64,000 nucleotides of DNA from Gammaproteobacteria bacterium. GTDB taxonomy: Bacteria > Pseudomonadota > Gammaproteobacteria > Pseudomonadales > Pseudohongiellaceae. Below, piece by piece: positions 52,421-61,416 of the stretch. The notes under the pieces are model-generated. The model was not told the DNA's origin. It was given only the letters and a program-made list of their open reading frames with translations, and searched no databases. How positions within the stretch are numbered: the stretch's first letter is position 1; each line of letters starts with the position of its first letter. The position numbers were made by a program, and so were the translations under genes. The stretch spans positions 1 to 64,000 of the forward strand of contig VYCF01000024.1 of NCBI GenBank assembly GCA_009844085.1. The letters run 5' to 3'.

Positions 52421-53464
52421 CTATAGCGCGCAATCGGTCTCTTCCCGGCCTCTCTGGTAGCAATTGACCGCGGCGTTATGTTCTTCCAGCGTCTCCGAAA
52501 AATAGTGATTTCCATCATTCGTGCCAACGAAATACAGGTAATCGGATGCGGTCGGCCGCAAGCTGGCGCGAATGGATTCGAGACCGGCCAGGGCGATGGG
52601 AGTCGGCGGCAGGCCATTGATCCGGTAAGTATTGTAGGGCGTGGTTTCATCGAGATCGGCCGCGCGCAGGTCGCCGTCAAAGCGGCTGCCGAGACCATAT
52701 ATGACCGTTGGATCGGATTGCAGCCTCATGTTCATTTCCAGGCGGCTCAGAAAAACGCCCGCGATCAACCCGCGCTGTTCGCTGCCCGCGGCCTCTTTTT
52801 CCACGATCGACGCCAGGATCAAGGCCTGATAAGGAGAATCCAGGGACAAATCCTCGCTGCGCGATTCCCATTCCAGGTCGAGGATTTCCCGCAACCTGGC
52901 ATTTGCCCGCAACAATATCTGCAAATCCGTATCGCCGGCGGCATAGAAATAGGTGTCGGGAAAAATCATGCCTTCGGGTACGGAAACGCCAAGATCCATG
53001 GCCTCCGCGACCGCCTCGGGCGTTAAGTCCCGCAAATGCGGCTCTATGCCTTCGCTGCCCTGAATCTCCGAGAGGGCTTGCGCAAAGGTCCAGCCCTCGA
53101 TCAAGGTCAGTCGAAACTGCCGCGTCCGACCCGAAACAAACAGATCCAAAAGTTCAGCGGGTGAGGCGCCGGCGGGCAACTCGTACACCCCATGCCGAAT
53201 CTGCTGCTCAAATCCCCTGAGCCTGGCCAGCAGACTAAACAGCGCCGGATACTCGACAATACCCTGGTCGCGCAAATCCGCGCTCAGCCGTGCGAGCGGC
53301 GTCCCGGCCTCGATTTCGAAAATGCGCTCCTCCGCAAGCGTCTCCAGCGGACGATGCAGATACTGTTGCGCCAAAGCCAGCGCGAGCAGCGCAGCGACGA
53401 GTGCCAAACAGGCGACAAGCGGCCAGTGACGAAGCGAAAATCTGCGGCCTTGCTTTTCCTTCAT
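52421..53464 (-). CDS. mltG: Endolytic murein transglycosylase MltG
   Basis: A 347-residue inner-membrane YceG-family enzyme. One N-terminal helix (PLVACLALVAALLALALA) is followed by a LysM-like part (FEIEAGTPLARLSADLRDQGI) and the catalytic domain with SIVEKEAA (catalytic Glu), DPTVIYGLG and YNTYRINGLPPTPIA. It cuts nascent glycan strands to set length. pabC, often between fabF and mltG, is absent. Confidence 0.95.
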   Translation of the reverse strand: MKEKQGRRFSLRHWPLVACLALVAALLALALAQQYLHRPLETLAEERIFEIEAGTPLARLSADLRDQGIVEYPALFSLLARLRGFEQQIRHGVYELPAGASPAELLDLFVSGRTRQFRLTLIEGWTFAQALSEIQGSEGIEPHLRDLTPEAVAEAMDLGVSVPEGMIFPDTYFYAAGDTDLQILLRANARLREILDLEWESRSEDLSLDSPYQALILASIVEKEAAGSEQRGLIAGVFLSRLEMNMRLQSDPTVIYGLGSRFDGDLRAADLDETTPYNTYRINGLPPTPIALAGLESIRASLRPTASDYLYFVGTNDGNHYFSETLEEHNAAVNCYQRGREETDCAL

Positions 53465-53534
53465 GAAACCGTGTCAGGTATCAGTATCTCGCGGCATATT
53501 CCTTCAATCCCGCGCGGAATTCAACGCGCCGGCC

Positions 53535-54788
53535 TCAATCGAGGCGGGCGAAGATCAGGGAGCCGTTGGTGCCGCCGAATCCGAATGAATTGCTCAAGGC
53601 GATGCGGATTTCCTGTTCGCGGCTGGTATGCGGAACGTAATCGAGATCGCAGTCTTCATCGGCTTCATCGAGATTAATGGTGGGAGGCGCGACGCCGTCG
53701 CGAATCGCCAGGATCGAGATGATGGCCTCCACTGAACCGGCGGCGCCGAGCAGATGACCGATCATCGACTTGCTGGAACTGACGCTGAGAGATCGGGCAT
53801 ATTCGCCGAAGACGGATTTGATGGCCTGGGTCTCTGCGACATCGCCGGCAACAGTTGAGGTGCCATGGGCATTGATATAGTCGATCTGGTCCGGATTCAG
53901 CCCGGCGTCGTTCAGGGCGTTGCTCATGCATAAGGCGGCGCCCTTCCCGCCCGGCGCCGGCGCCGTGGCGTGATAAGCGTCGCCACTCATGCCGAATCCG
54001 ATCAATTCGGCGTGGATCGTCGCGCCTCTCGCCCTGGCGTGTTCGAGTTCTTCCAGCACCAGCATGCCGGCGCCGTCGCCCAGCACGAAGCCGTCCCGAT
54101 CCTTGTCCCAGGGTCGACTCGCCCGCTGCGGGTCCTCGTTTCGGGTGGACAGCGCCCTCGCGGCGCAGAATCCCCCCAGACCCACCGGACAGGTCGCCAT
54201 TTCGGCGCCGCCGGTCAACATGATCTCGGCCTGGCCGAGGCTGATCATGTTGGCCGCCAGGCCGATGTTGTGCGTACCCGTGGCGCAGGCCGTAGTGACG
54301 GCGATGTTCGGACCTTGCAGGCCGAATTGCATGGACAGATTGCCGGAGATCATGTTGATGATCGAACCCGGCACGAAGAAAGGACTGACCTTGCGCGGCC
54401 CGGTGTCGCTGATCTGCAGCGAGGTTTTCTCGATGGCGACGATACCGCCGATGCCCGAGCCGATGGCGGCGCCCGCTCTTTCCGGGTTCCACCCGTCACT
54501 ATTGAACCCGGGCTCAAGCCCGGCGTCCTGCATGGCCTGCACCCCGGCGGCTATGCCGTAATGGATGAAGACGTCCATGCGGCGCGCATCCTTGGGCGAC
54601 ATGTAGTCGGCGCATTCGAAGTCCTTGACCATGCCACCGAAACGCGTGGAGAACTCCGAGACATCGAAGATTTCAATGTGCCCGATGCCGCTGCGGCCGT
54701 TGCAGATCGCATCCCAGCTCGATTCCACCGAGTTGCCTGCCGGGCTGACCATGCCCATTCCGGTAACTGCGACCCGCCTGCCCTTCAA
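53535..54788 (-). CDS. fabF: 3-oxoacyl-ACP synthase II
   Basis: A 417-residue ketosynthase. The Cys-His-His triad lies in [21 protein letters not shown] and [11 protein letters not shown]. It elongates acyl-ACP and regulates membrane fluidity (cis-vaccenate). The start at 54788 begins [18 protein letters not shown]. Separated from acpP by a terminator, unlike the tight coupling in many relatives. Confidence 0.97.
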   Translation of the reverse strand: MKGRRVAVTGMGMVSPAGNSVESSWDAICNGRSGIGHIEIFDVSEFSTRFGGMVKDFECADYMSPKDARRMDVFIHYGIAAGVQAMQDAGLEPGFNSDGWNPERAGAAIGSGIGGIVAIEKTSLQISDTGPRKVSPFFVPGSIINMISGNLSMQFGLQGPNIAVTTACATGTHNIGLAANMISLGQAEIMLTGGAEMATCPVGLGGFCAARALSTRNEDPQRASRPWDKDRDGFVLGDGAGMLVLEELEHARARGATIHAELIGFGMSGDAYHATAPAPGGKGAALCMSNALNDAGLNPDQIDYINAHGTSTVAGDVAETQAIKSVFGEYARSLSVSSSKSMIGHLLGAAGSVEAIISILAIRDGVAPPTINLDEADEDCDLDYVPHTSREQEIRIALSNSFGFGGTNGSLIFARLD

Positions 54789-54821
54789 AGCGTGTTCCTC
54801 GATTTGGGGTGGTGCAGAAAA

Positions 54822-54851
54822 AAGCTACCCGGAAGAAGTTCCGGGTAGCTT
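54822..54851 (-). terminator. Intrinsic terminator after acpP
   Basis: AAGCTACCCGGAA / TTCCGGGTAGCTT hairpin with a short loop; on the minus strand it is followed by a T-run. Lies between acpP and fabF, so acpP is probably transcribed in excess of fabF. Confidence 0.93.
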
Positions 54852-54872
54852 GTGTTCCGAATACAGAAAAGT

Positions 54873-55127
54873 TTACAGGTGATTTCGAATGTAATCACAA
54901 GCGGATTGGACGGTAGTGATTTTTTCCGCTTCTTCGTCAGGAATTTCGGTTTCAAACTCCTCTTCCAGGGCCATAACCAATTCGACCGTGTCCAGTGAAT
55001 CCGCGCCCAGATCCTCGACGAAGGAGGCCGAAGGCTTTACGTCTTCCGCCTTGACGCCGAGTTGGTCGCAGACAATTTCCTTGACGCGTTCGTCAATTCG
55101 CTTATCGCTTTCGTCAATCTTTGCCAT
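54873..55127 (-). CDS. acpP: Acyl carrier protein
   Basis: An 84-residue ACP with the phosphopantetheine serine in [18 protein letters not shown], slightly longer at the N-terminus than in E. coli. It carries all fatty-acid intermediates. Flanked by a 185-base leader and a strong terminator, consistent with high independent expression. Confidence 0.98.
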   Translation of the reverse strand: MAKIDESDKRIDERVKEIVCDQLGVKAEDVKPSASFVEDLGADSLDTVELVMALEEEFETEIPDEEAEKITTVQSACDYIRNHL

Positions 55128-55271
55128 AACTGTTCCTAGCTCCTGATACCATCAATCAACCAGAGGTAGCTTGTTATTCCCTTAATCTGGCCGCACTCGA
55201 TCCGCAGTGCAAACTAGTGCGCCAAGTGTACCCTTATTTGGCATTGATGTAATGTGCAAATTCAAAATAAT

Positions 55272-55283
55272 GCCCCGCGGGGC
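55272..55283 (-). terminator. Possible weak terminator after fabG
   Basis: GCCCCGCGGGGC palindrome followed on the minus strand by ATTATTTTG. The stem is short. It may end fabG transcripts before the acpP promoter. Confidence 0.35.
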
Positions 55284-55312
55284 GTGATCGGGATCGTACC
55301 GAAGTCGGCCGC

Positions 55313-56059
55313 TCAGGCCAGATACATCCCCCCGTTTACATGCACGGTTTCACCCGTGATGTAAGCGCCGCCGTCGGAAGCGAGGAATCTCACCACGGCA
55401 GCGACCTCTTCCGCGCGGCCGAGCCGCTGCAGAGGAATCTGTTTCAGCATCTCCAGCACCTGGTTTTCGGGCAAGGCGCCGGTCATGTCGGTTTCGATGA
55501 ATCCGGGGGCAACCGCGTTCACCGTTATGCCCCGCGAGCCGATTTCCCTTGCCAGGGAACGCGTGAATCCCTCGATGCCGGCCTTCGAGGCGCAATAGTT
55601 GCTCTGGCCGGGGTTGCCGCTCGAGCCGACCACCGAACTGATATTGACGATCCTGCCCCATCGCGCCCGCGTCATGGCTTTCAGGCAGGCCCTGGCAAGC
55701 CGGAACATGGAATTGAGATTGACGTTGATCACCTCGTTCCATTCTTCCTCTTTCATGCGTAACAACAGGTTGTCCCTGGTGATGCCCGCGTTGTTCACGA
55801 GCACCGCCGGAGCGCCGGGACCGTCCAGCAGGCCTTGCATGAGTTCTTCCACGGATTCACTGGAGCCGACGTTGGCGCAATAGCCGCTGCCCGCGATCCC
55901 CTCTTCCGCCAGCATGGAAGAAACGCCTTCGGCGCCAGCCTGCGTGGTGGCGGTGCCCGCGATAACGAAGCCCTGCCTGCCGAGTTCCAGCGCGATGGCC
56001 TTGCCGATGCCTCTGCTGGCGCCGGTTACCAACGCTACCTTGTCATTTGAGTCGGACAT
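55313..56059 (-). CDS. fabG: 3-oxoacyl-ACP reductase
   Basis: A 248-residue SDR enzyme: TGASRGIG nucleotide site, NNAG, Ser in VNISSVVGSSG, catalytic Tyr/Lys in YCASKAG. It reduces 3-oxoacyl-ACP with NADPH in the elongation cycle. 53 bases after fabD. The C-terminal GGAYITGETVHVNGGMY is typical. Confidence 0.97.
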   Translation of the reverse strand: MSDSNDKVALVTGASRGIGKAIALELGRQGFVIAGTATTQAGAEGVSSMLAEEGIAGSGYCANVGSSESVEELMQGLLDGPGAPAVLVNNAGITRDNLLLRMKEEEWNEVINVNLNSMFRLARACLKAMTRARWGRIVNISSVVGSSGNPGQSNYCASKAGIEGFTRSLAREIGSRGITVNAVAPGFIETDMTGALPENQVLEMLKQIPLQRLGRAEEVAAVVRFLASDGGAYITGETVHVNGGMYLA

Positions 56060-56112
56060 GAATTCTCAATATTCCGGCCTGGGCCGGGCGACGTGGAAGT
56101 ATACCCGATTTG

Positions 56113-57054
56113 TCATGCCGTTTCGGTCACGGCCCGCGAGAGAGATTCCGGTTCGTCGCAATTCCAGGTCGAGATCTGCGGGGAAATTCTCCTGATCAGG
56201 CCGGTCAATACCTTGCCGGGACCGCATTCGAGGATGCGGGTGATTCCGGCTTCCGACATGTGTTCGATACAGTCGATCCAGCGTACGGGGCGGCAAATCT
56301 GCTCGATCAGGTTCTCCCGGATTTCGCCCGGGTCGCTGCTCGACCGGCCGTTGACGTTCTGCACGACGGGAATTCTGGCCGCACGAAAGTCCAGGGCTGC
56401 CAATTCCGTTGCAAGTTGCTGTCTTGCCGGTTCCATCAACTCGCAATGTGAAGGCACTGACATCTTGACGGGCAAGGCGCGCCGCGCGCCGGCATCGAGG
56501 CACATTTGCATCGCGCGTTCTACCGCCGCCGCGTCGCCGGCAATGACGGTCTGGCCGGGAGAATTGTAGTTCGCCGCGGATACCGCGCCCTCCCCCGCCG
56601 CCTGTGCCTTGCGGCACGCCTCTTCCAGTTCTTCGTTGCCGAGGCCGATGATCGCGGCCATGCCGCCGGCGCCTTGCGGCGACGCCTGCTGCATAAATAT
56701 CCCACGCTTGTGCACTACGTCCACGGCAGTGCCGAAATCCAGCACTTCGGCGGCAACCAGGGCGGAATACTCGCCGAGACTGTGACCCGCGAGCATGGCT
56801 GGCTCCGCGCCGTTTCGCTGCCGCCACAACCGCCAGAGCGCAATGCCTGCCGTCAACAGGGCGGGTTGGGTGATCCGCGTCTGGTCGAGTGTCCGGTCCC
56901 GGTCGTGCCGGGCTATGTCCCACAAATTCAGGCCGATGACCTCGGACGCTTCGGCGAAGGTGTTTTCGATCGTCTTGCTCGTGCCGGCCAGCGCGGCCAG
57001 CATGCCTGTCTTCTGTGATCCCTGTCCGGGAAAAACAACCGCAAAGTCTCGCAT
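56113..57054 (-). CDS. fabD: Malonyl-CoA–ACP transacylase
   Basis: A 313-residue transacylase: VFPGQGSQKTGML at the start, active-site GHSLGEYSALVA, and the His in VPSHCELM. It loads malonyl onto ACP. ATG 57054 with AGGA upstream. plsX lies 44 bases before it; the fabH found here in E. coli is absent, as in Pseudomonas. Confidence 0.96.
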   Translation of the reverse strand: MRDFAVVFPGQGSQKTGMLAALAGTSKTIENTFAEASEVIGLNLWDIARHDRDRTLDQTRITQPALLTAGIALWRLWRQRNGAEPAMLAGHSLGEYSALVAAEVLDFGTAVDVVHKRGIFMQQASPQGAGGMAAIIGLGNEELEEACRKAQAAGEGAVSAANYNSPGQTVIAGDAAAVERAMQMCLDAGARRALPVKMSVPSHCELMEPARQQLATELAALDFRAARIPVVQNVNGRSSSDPGEIRENLIEQICRPVRWIDCIEHMSEAGITRILECGPGKVLTGLIRRISPQISTWNCDEPESLSRAVTETA

Positions 57055-57098
57055 TATTTTCCTGCCGGTGAATAAACTGGACTGACTGACCACGGCGT

Positions 57099-58118
57099 TC
57101 AGGCGGTGGCCATGATGCTCTCTACCTTGTTCGCGATCAGGCGGGGGACCTGGTTGTCGATTTCGTTCGCGGCTTCGAGAATTGCGTGGCAGAAACCCAG
57201 AACCGAAGCGTTGCCGTGGCTCTTGACGACGTTTCCCTGCAGGCCGAGCAGGCAGGCGCCATTGAAGCGTTCGGGGTTGACCTGCATCGTCAGCGAATTG
57301 ATGATCGAGGCGGAAAAAAACCGGGAGATCCGGTTGAAATATGCAGGTCCGGCCTTGTGATAAAGCACGTTGCGGATCACGTTGGCCACGCCTTCGGACG
57401 CCTTGATGGTGACATTGCCGACGAAGCCGTCGCAGACCACGACATCGGCCTGGCCGTGATAGATCTCGTTCGCCTCGATAAAGCCGACGTAGTCGATTGC
57501 CGGGCATCTTTCGAGCTTTTCGGCCGCCTCGCGCACGGCTTCGGTTCCCTTGTAATGTTCGGCGCCGATGTTGAGCAGGCCGACTCTGGCGGGCGCACGA
57601 TTGAGGCTTTCCGCGAGCACTGAACCCATTACCGCGAATTCAAACAGGTGTTGCGCGTCGCATTCGGGATTGGCGCCGACATCGAGCAGAAAGCTCTGCT
57701 TGCTTGCGCCCGGTATGGTCGCCACCATGGCCGGCTTGTGGATGCCGGGGATCGTTTTCAGCAAATGCCGCCCGATCATGAGCAGGGCGCCGGAATTGCC
57801 CGCGCTTACCATGGCCTGGGCGTCGCCGCTTTTCACCATGTCTGCGGCGAGAAACATCGAGCTTTCCCGGGCGCTGCGCAAGACCGAGCCGGGCCGATCG
57901 TCTTCGGCGACTGCGGTGTCCGTATGCAATACGCGTAATTTGCCTCGGTTCCCGGCGGGAACCCGCGACAGCAAGGGCTCGATTCGATCGCTGTCGCCTA
58001 CGAGAACCAGTTCAAGATCGCTGCGCCGGGCGAGAATACGGCTCGCCGCGGGAACCGTAACCCCTACCCCCCGGTCGCCGCCCATAGCATCGATGGCTAT
58101 GCGTCGCGGAGAGTTCAA
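57099..58118 (-). CDS. plsX: Phosphate acyltransferase PlsX
   Basis: A 339-residue PlsX, which makes acyl-phosphate from acyl-ACP for Pls[46 protein letters not shown], and [14 protein letters not shown] are family motifs. The only start that fits is TTG 58118, which overlaps the rpmF stop (ATTGA), so translation is coupled. A start farther upstream would run through rpmF. Confidence 0.95.
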   Translation of the reverse strand: MNSPRRIAIDAMGGDRGVGVTVPAASRILARRSDLELVLVGDSDRIEPLLSRVPAGNRGKLRVLHTDTAVAEDDRPGSVLRSARESSMFLAADMVKSGDAQAMVSAGNSGALLMIGRHLLKTIPGIHKPAMVATIPGASKQSFLLDVGANPECDAQHLFEFAVMGSVLAESLNRAPARVGLLNIGAEHYKGTEAVREAAEKLERCPAIDYVGFIEANEIYHGQADVVVCDGFVGNVTIKASEGVANVIRNVLYHKAGPAYFNRISRFFSASIINSLTMQVNPERFNGACLLGLQGNVVKSHGNASVLGFCHAILEAANEIDNQVPRLIANKVESIMATA

Positions 58119-58294
58119 TCTTGTTCGGTCTCGACTACTTTGCGGCCCTTGTAGAAACCGTCCGCGGTGACATGGTGCCTGCGGTGAATCTCCCCCGAGA
58201 CCTGATCGATCGACAGGGCCGGGTTTTTCAAGGAATCGTGGGTGCGGCGCTTGTTGCGCTTGGATCGCGTTACCTTGTTTTGCTGAACGGCCAT
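58115..58294 (-). CDS. rpmF: 50S ribosomal protein L32
   Basis: A 59-residue ribosomal protein read directly from the sequence: [20 protein letters not shown] at the start, then [20 protein letters not shown] and a C-terminal [10 protein letters not shown]. Length and motifs match L32. ATG 58294, stop overlapping the plsX start. The yceD gene that normally precedes rpmF is missing; the upstream 326 bases hold repeats instead. Confidence 0.96.
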   Translation of the reverse strand: MAVQQNKVTRSKRNKRRTHDSLKNPALSIDQVSGEIHRRHHVTADGFYKGRKVVETEQD

Positions 58295-58422
58295 GATTGC
58301 TCCTGTTTGGCGCCGGTTGGGACGGCGGCTTTGCGGTTACCGGGGCGGGTGGGCCGGTTTGTTGGCGCGCAATAATAGGGATATGCGGTTGTTCTGTCAA
58401 AATTTGTGGGTTCTGCGAGGAT

Positions 58423-58549
58423 TGTGGCTTCGATCCGTCGCCGTCGGCCTGTGCGGGGTTCAGCGGACGCCGTAAATACGTCCCTGTAGGCTTCGGCCTC
58501 GACATCCTGTCGAGGACGACCGCTGAACCCCGCACAGGCCGACAGCGAC
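58423..58549. repeat. Long inverted-repeat element upstream of rpmF
   Basis: A 30-bp left arm (58437–58466) and 30-bp right arm (58520–58549) are inverted copies with one mismatch, around a 53-base centre that itself contains a perfect 7-bp hairpin (CTCGACA-TCC-TGTCGAG). The left side begins with a 21-bp block also present at 40918. Such hairpin elements resemble dispersed nonautonomous repeats of gammaproteobacteria. No gene is seen in the 327-base gap from 58295 to 58620 apart from this element and the REP-like hairpin after it. Confidence 0.88.
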
Positions 58550-58578
58550 TCACATCGTGCGATCCCGATGATTTCGTC

Positions 58579-58610
58579 ATTCTGCGCGAAGCGAAGCGTA
58601 GTCGCAGAAT
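58579..58610. repeat. REP-like hairpin (ATTCTGCG…CGCAGAAT)
   Basis: ATTCTGCG at 58579–58586 pairs perfectly with CGCAGAAT at 58603–58610 around a GC-rich loop that repeats GAAGCG. It is a typical short palindrome of the REP kind, 10 bases from the end of rluC. Confidence 0.8.
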
Positions 58611-58620
58611 CTCCGGGCGG

Positions 58621-59550
58621 CTAACGACCGTTTGAAAGGGACTCAAGTAGTTGGGTGAAATGGCGGTTGCAGGGGGCTTCGAAGTGGTGGAGTTCGGCAA
58701 TTGGGGTGGGGCGGAATGCGATTTGCCAGGCGTGGAGGGCGAGGTGCTTGTGGGAGATGGCGGTGTCTTTGCCGTATTTTTCGTCGCCGATTATGGGGTG
58801 GCCGGCGGATTGGCAGTGGACGCGGATCTGGTGGGTGCGGCCGGTTTCGAGCCCGATCTGGAGCAAGGTTGCGTCCGGCAGGCGTTCGCGTATCTGGAAG
58901 GTGGTCAGGGCCGGTTTGCCGTCGGGGTTGGCGCGGACAATGCGCTCGCCGGAGGCAAGCTCGTTCTTGCGTAGTGGCAGATCGATCGTGTCGAGTTCAT
59001 CGGGCCAGGCGCCCTGCACCAACGCCAGATAGGTCTTTTCCACCTTGCCCGCTCGCAGTTCAGCTTGCATATGACGCAGGAAATCCACCTGTTTGGCGAT
59101 TACCAGGCAACCAGAAGTTTCGCGATCGAGTCGATGCGCGAGTTCCGCTTCCATCCATTCCGGACGGATCTGCCGCAAGGCTTCGATCAGGCCGAGTGCG
59201 ATGCCGCTGCCGCCATGCACGGGCATGCCTGAGGGCTTGTTCAGGACCAGCAGCGTTTCGTTTTCGAACAGCACGCTGTCCTCAAGCCGTTGCCTGAGTT
59301 TATCGGTGGGTGTCCCGACATGCGCCGGCTTGCGTCCGGCGTAAGGCGGAACCCGCACCTGATCGCCACGGGATAGACGGGTATCAGGTTTGCAACGGCC
59401 GCGATTGACTCGCACTTCGCCGGTCCGGATCAGCCGGTAAACCCGGGATCTCGGCAACCCCTTGAGTTCGCGCAGGAGGAAATTGTCCAGCCGCTGGCCG
59501 TTCTGGCGTTCAGGCACGACCAGCATTTGCGCCTTGTACGATTCGCTCAT
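58621..59550 (-). CDS. rluC: Ribosomal large-subunit pseudouridine synthase C
   Basis: A 309-residue RluA-family enzyme. An N-terminal S4 domain (QRLDNFLLRELKGLPRSRVYRLIRTGEVRVNRGR) precedes the catalytic HRLDRETSGCLVIAK (Asp) and the C-terminal GRTHQIRVH. RluC modifies U955, U2504 and U2580 of 23S rRNA in E. coli. A dispersed-repeat match (59307–59317) lies in the linker between the two domains. Divergent from argS; the usual neighbour rne is absent. Confidence 0.9.
   Translation of the reverse strand: MSESYKAQMLVVPERQNGQRLDNFLLRELKGLPRSRVYRLIRTGEVRVNRGRCKPDTRLSRGDQVRVPPYAGRKPAHVGTPTDKLRQRLEDSVLFENETLLVLNKPSGMPVHGGSGIALGLIEALRQIRPEWMEAELAHRLDRETSGCLVIAKQVDFLRHMQAELRAGKVEKTYLALVQGAWPDELDTIDLPLRKNELASGERIVRANPDGKPALTTFQIRERLPDATLLQIGLETGRTHQIRVHCQSAGHPIIGDEKYGKDTAISHKHLALHAWQIAFRPTPIAELHHFEAPCNRHFTQLLESLSNGR
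59307..59317 (+). repeat. Possible dispersed repeat copy in rluC linker
   Basis: TGGGTGTCCCG, read in rluC as HVGTPT in the variable linker after the S4 domain. An isolated copy 24 kb from the main set; may be a true insert or chance. Confidence 0.45.
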
Positions 59551-59662
59551 CTTGCTTGCGGCATCCGCGGAAGGAGCGGCAATTCTACCGTCTGTTGAGG
59601 GAATTGTTCAGTGTAAAGAAGTACAATCCCCGCTCCGCGAGAACCGCCCGGTCCGAGCATTC

Positions 59663-61411
59663 ATGGAAAACATCAGGGAACAACTTTCCCGCCTCGTCGG
59701 CGAGGCTTTGAACAAGGCTTCCGGCATCGCGGACTGCGATCCGAACGTGATCACGGCGTCGCGTCCGGAGTTCGGCGATTATCAGGTCGATGGCGTCATG
59801 GCGGCGGCCGGCCGCTGCGGGCGCAAGCCACGAGAGTTGGCCGAGGCCGCTATCGCCGGAATGTCGGACGAAGACAGTCTTGTCGCTTCCGTGGAAGTCG
59901 CCGGTCCCGGCTTCATAAACATCAGGTTGAACGATCAGGCGTTGATGGCGCGCGGCAACGAGGTTCTGCGGGACCCGCAATCGCTGATTCCCGCCGATAG
60001 CCGGGTGCAGAAGATCGTCGTCGATCAGTCGTCGCCGAATCTGGCCAAGGAAATGCATGTCGGTCATCTGCGCGGCACCGTCATCGGCGATTGCCTGTCC
60101 CGGGTGCTCGAACGGCTTGGACACGAGGTAATCCGGCAGAATCACGTCGGCGACTGGGGCACCCAGTTCGGCATGCTGATCGCATATATGCGGGAACTCG
60201 ACCGCGAATTCAATAAAAGCGCTTCCCTGCTGCAAACCGAACTGGAAGACCTGGAAACCTTTTACCGGGCAGCCAAGGACAAGTTCGACTCCGATCCGGC
60301 CTTCGCGGACCGCGCGCGATTGAGCGTGGTCAGGCTGCAAGGCGGCGATCCGGAATATCTCGAGGCCTGGCAGAGTTTCATCGACGAATCCCTGCGGCAT
60401 TGTCAGGAGATTTACCGGCGTCTCGACGTCGGCCTGACCCTGGCCGACCTCGATGCGGAAAGCCGCTACAACGACGATCTGGAAGGAATCATCCGTGAAC
60501 TTGATGAAAAGGGATTGCTGCAGGAATCGGATGGCGCGCGCTGCGTATTCCTGCCCGAGTTCAAGGGCAAGGACGGAGAACCGCTGCCGGTAATCGTGCA
60601 AAAGTCCGACGGCGGCTACCTGTATTCGACTACCGACCTGGCGGCCGTAAAAATGCGCTCGTTCGATTTCGAGGCCGACCGCTCGCTGTATGTCGTCGAT
60701 GCGCGGCAGTCCCTGCATTTCAGGCAGGTATTCGCCGTAGCGCAGGCTGCTGATATGGCCTCAGCGAACATCTCTCTCGAACACATCGCCTATGGCACAA
60801 TCATGGGCAGCGACGGCAGACCATACAAGACGCGCTCCGGAGATTCGGTGAAACTCGCCGATCTGCTCGATGAAGCCGTGGCCCGGGCCCTGGAACTCGT
60901 TTCGGAGAAAAATCCCGATCTGGCCGAGGACGAGCGGCGGCTGATCGCCGAGAACATCGGTATCGCCTCGGTCAAATACGCGGACCTGAGCAAGAACCGC
61001 ATGAGCGACTACGTCTTCGACTGGTCGACCATGCTGTCCTTCGAAGGCAACACCGCACCCTACCTGCTTTATGCATGCACCCGCATCAAGAGCTTATTGC
61101 GAAAACGGCCCCAGGAATCTCCCACCGAAGAACTGACAAGCCTGGAACATGCGGAAGAGCGCGCATTGCTGCTCAAGATCCTGCAATTGCCCGAGGTAGT
61201 GTCCCTGGTTGCCAGGGAATGTTATCCGAATCTGCTTTGCAACTACCTGTTCGAACTCGCCGGCGTCTTCATGCGCTTCTACGAGGCCTGCCCTGTCCTC
61301 AAGGCCGAACCGCAAACCAGGGATTCACGCCTCGCCCTCGCCTTGCTAGCCGAGCAGGCGCTGGAACAGGGCCTGGATCTATTGGGCATCCAAACACTAG
61401 AGAGAATGTAG
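59663..61411 (+). CDS. argS: Arginyl-tRNA synthetase
   Basis: A 582-residue class I synthetase. The N-terminal Add1 domain is followed by SPNLAKEMHVGHLRGTVIGD with the HVGH form of the HIGH motif, and a C-terminal anticodon domain (NTAPYLLYACTRIKSLLRK onward). ATG 59663 fits the family start MENIREQLSRLVGEAL. It converges with htpG with only 5 bases between the genes. Confidence 0.97.
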   Translation: MENIREQLSRLVGEALNKASGIADCDPNVITASRPEFGDYQVDGVMAAAGRCGRKPRELAEAAIAGMSDEDSLVASVEVAGPGFINIRLNDQALMARGNEVLRDPQSLIPADSRVQKIVVDQSSPNLAKEMHVGHLRGTVIGDCLSRVLERLGHEVIRQNHVGDWGTQFGMLIAYMRELDREFNKSASLLQTELEDLETFYRAAKDKFDSDPAFADRARLSVVRLQGGDPEYLEAWQSFIDESLRHCQEIYRRLDVGLTLADLDAESRYNDDLEGIIRELDEKGLLQESDGARCVFLPEFKGKDGEPLPVIVQKSDGGYLYSTTDLAAVKMRSFDFEADRSLYVVDARQSLHFRQVFAVAQAADMASANISLEHIAYGTIMGSDGRPYKTRSGDSVKLADLLDEAVARALELVSEKNPDLAEDERRLIAENIGIASVKYADLSKNRMSDYVFDWSTMLSFEGNTAPYLLYACTRIKSLLRKRPQESPTEELTSLEHAEERALLLKILQLPEVVSLVARECYPNLLCNYLFELAGVFMRFYEACPVLKAEPQTRDSRLALALLAEQALEQGLDLLGIQTLERM

Positions 61412-61416
61412 ATAAA

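Noticed and set aside
56113..57507. Longer reading of fabD to 57507
   Set aside because: The extra part overlaps plsX on the same strand in another frame and has no family similarity.
57099..58700. Longer reading of plsX through rpmF
   Set aside because: The extension runs through rpmF and the repeat element; the TTG at 58118 fits the family N-terminus.
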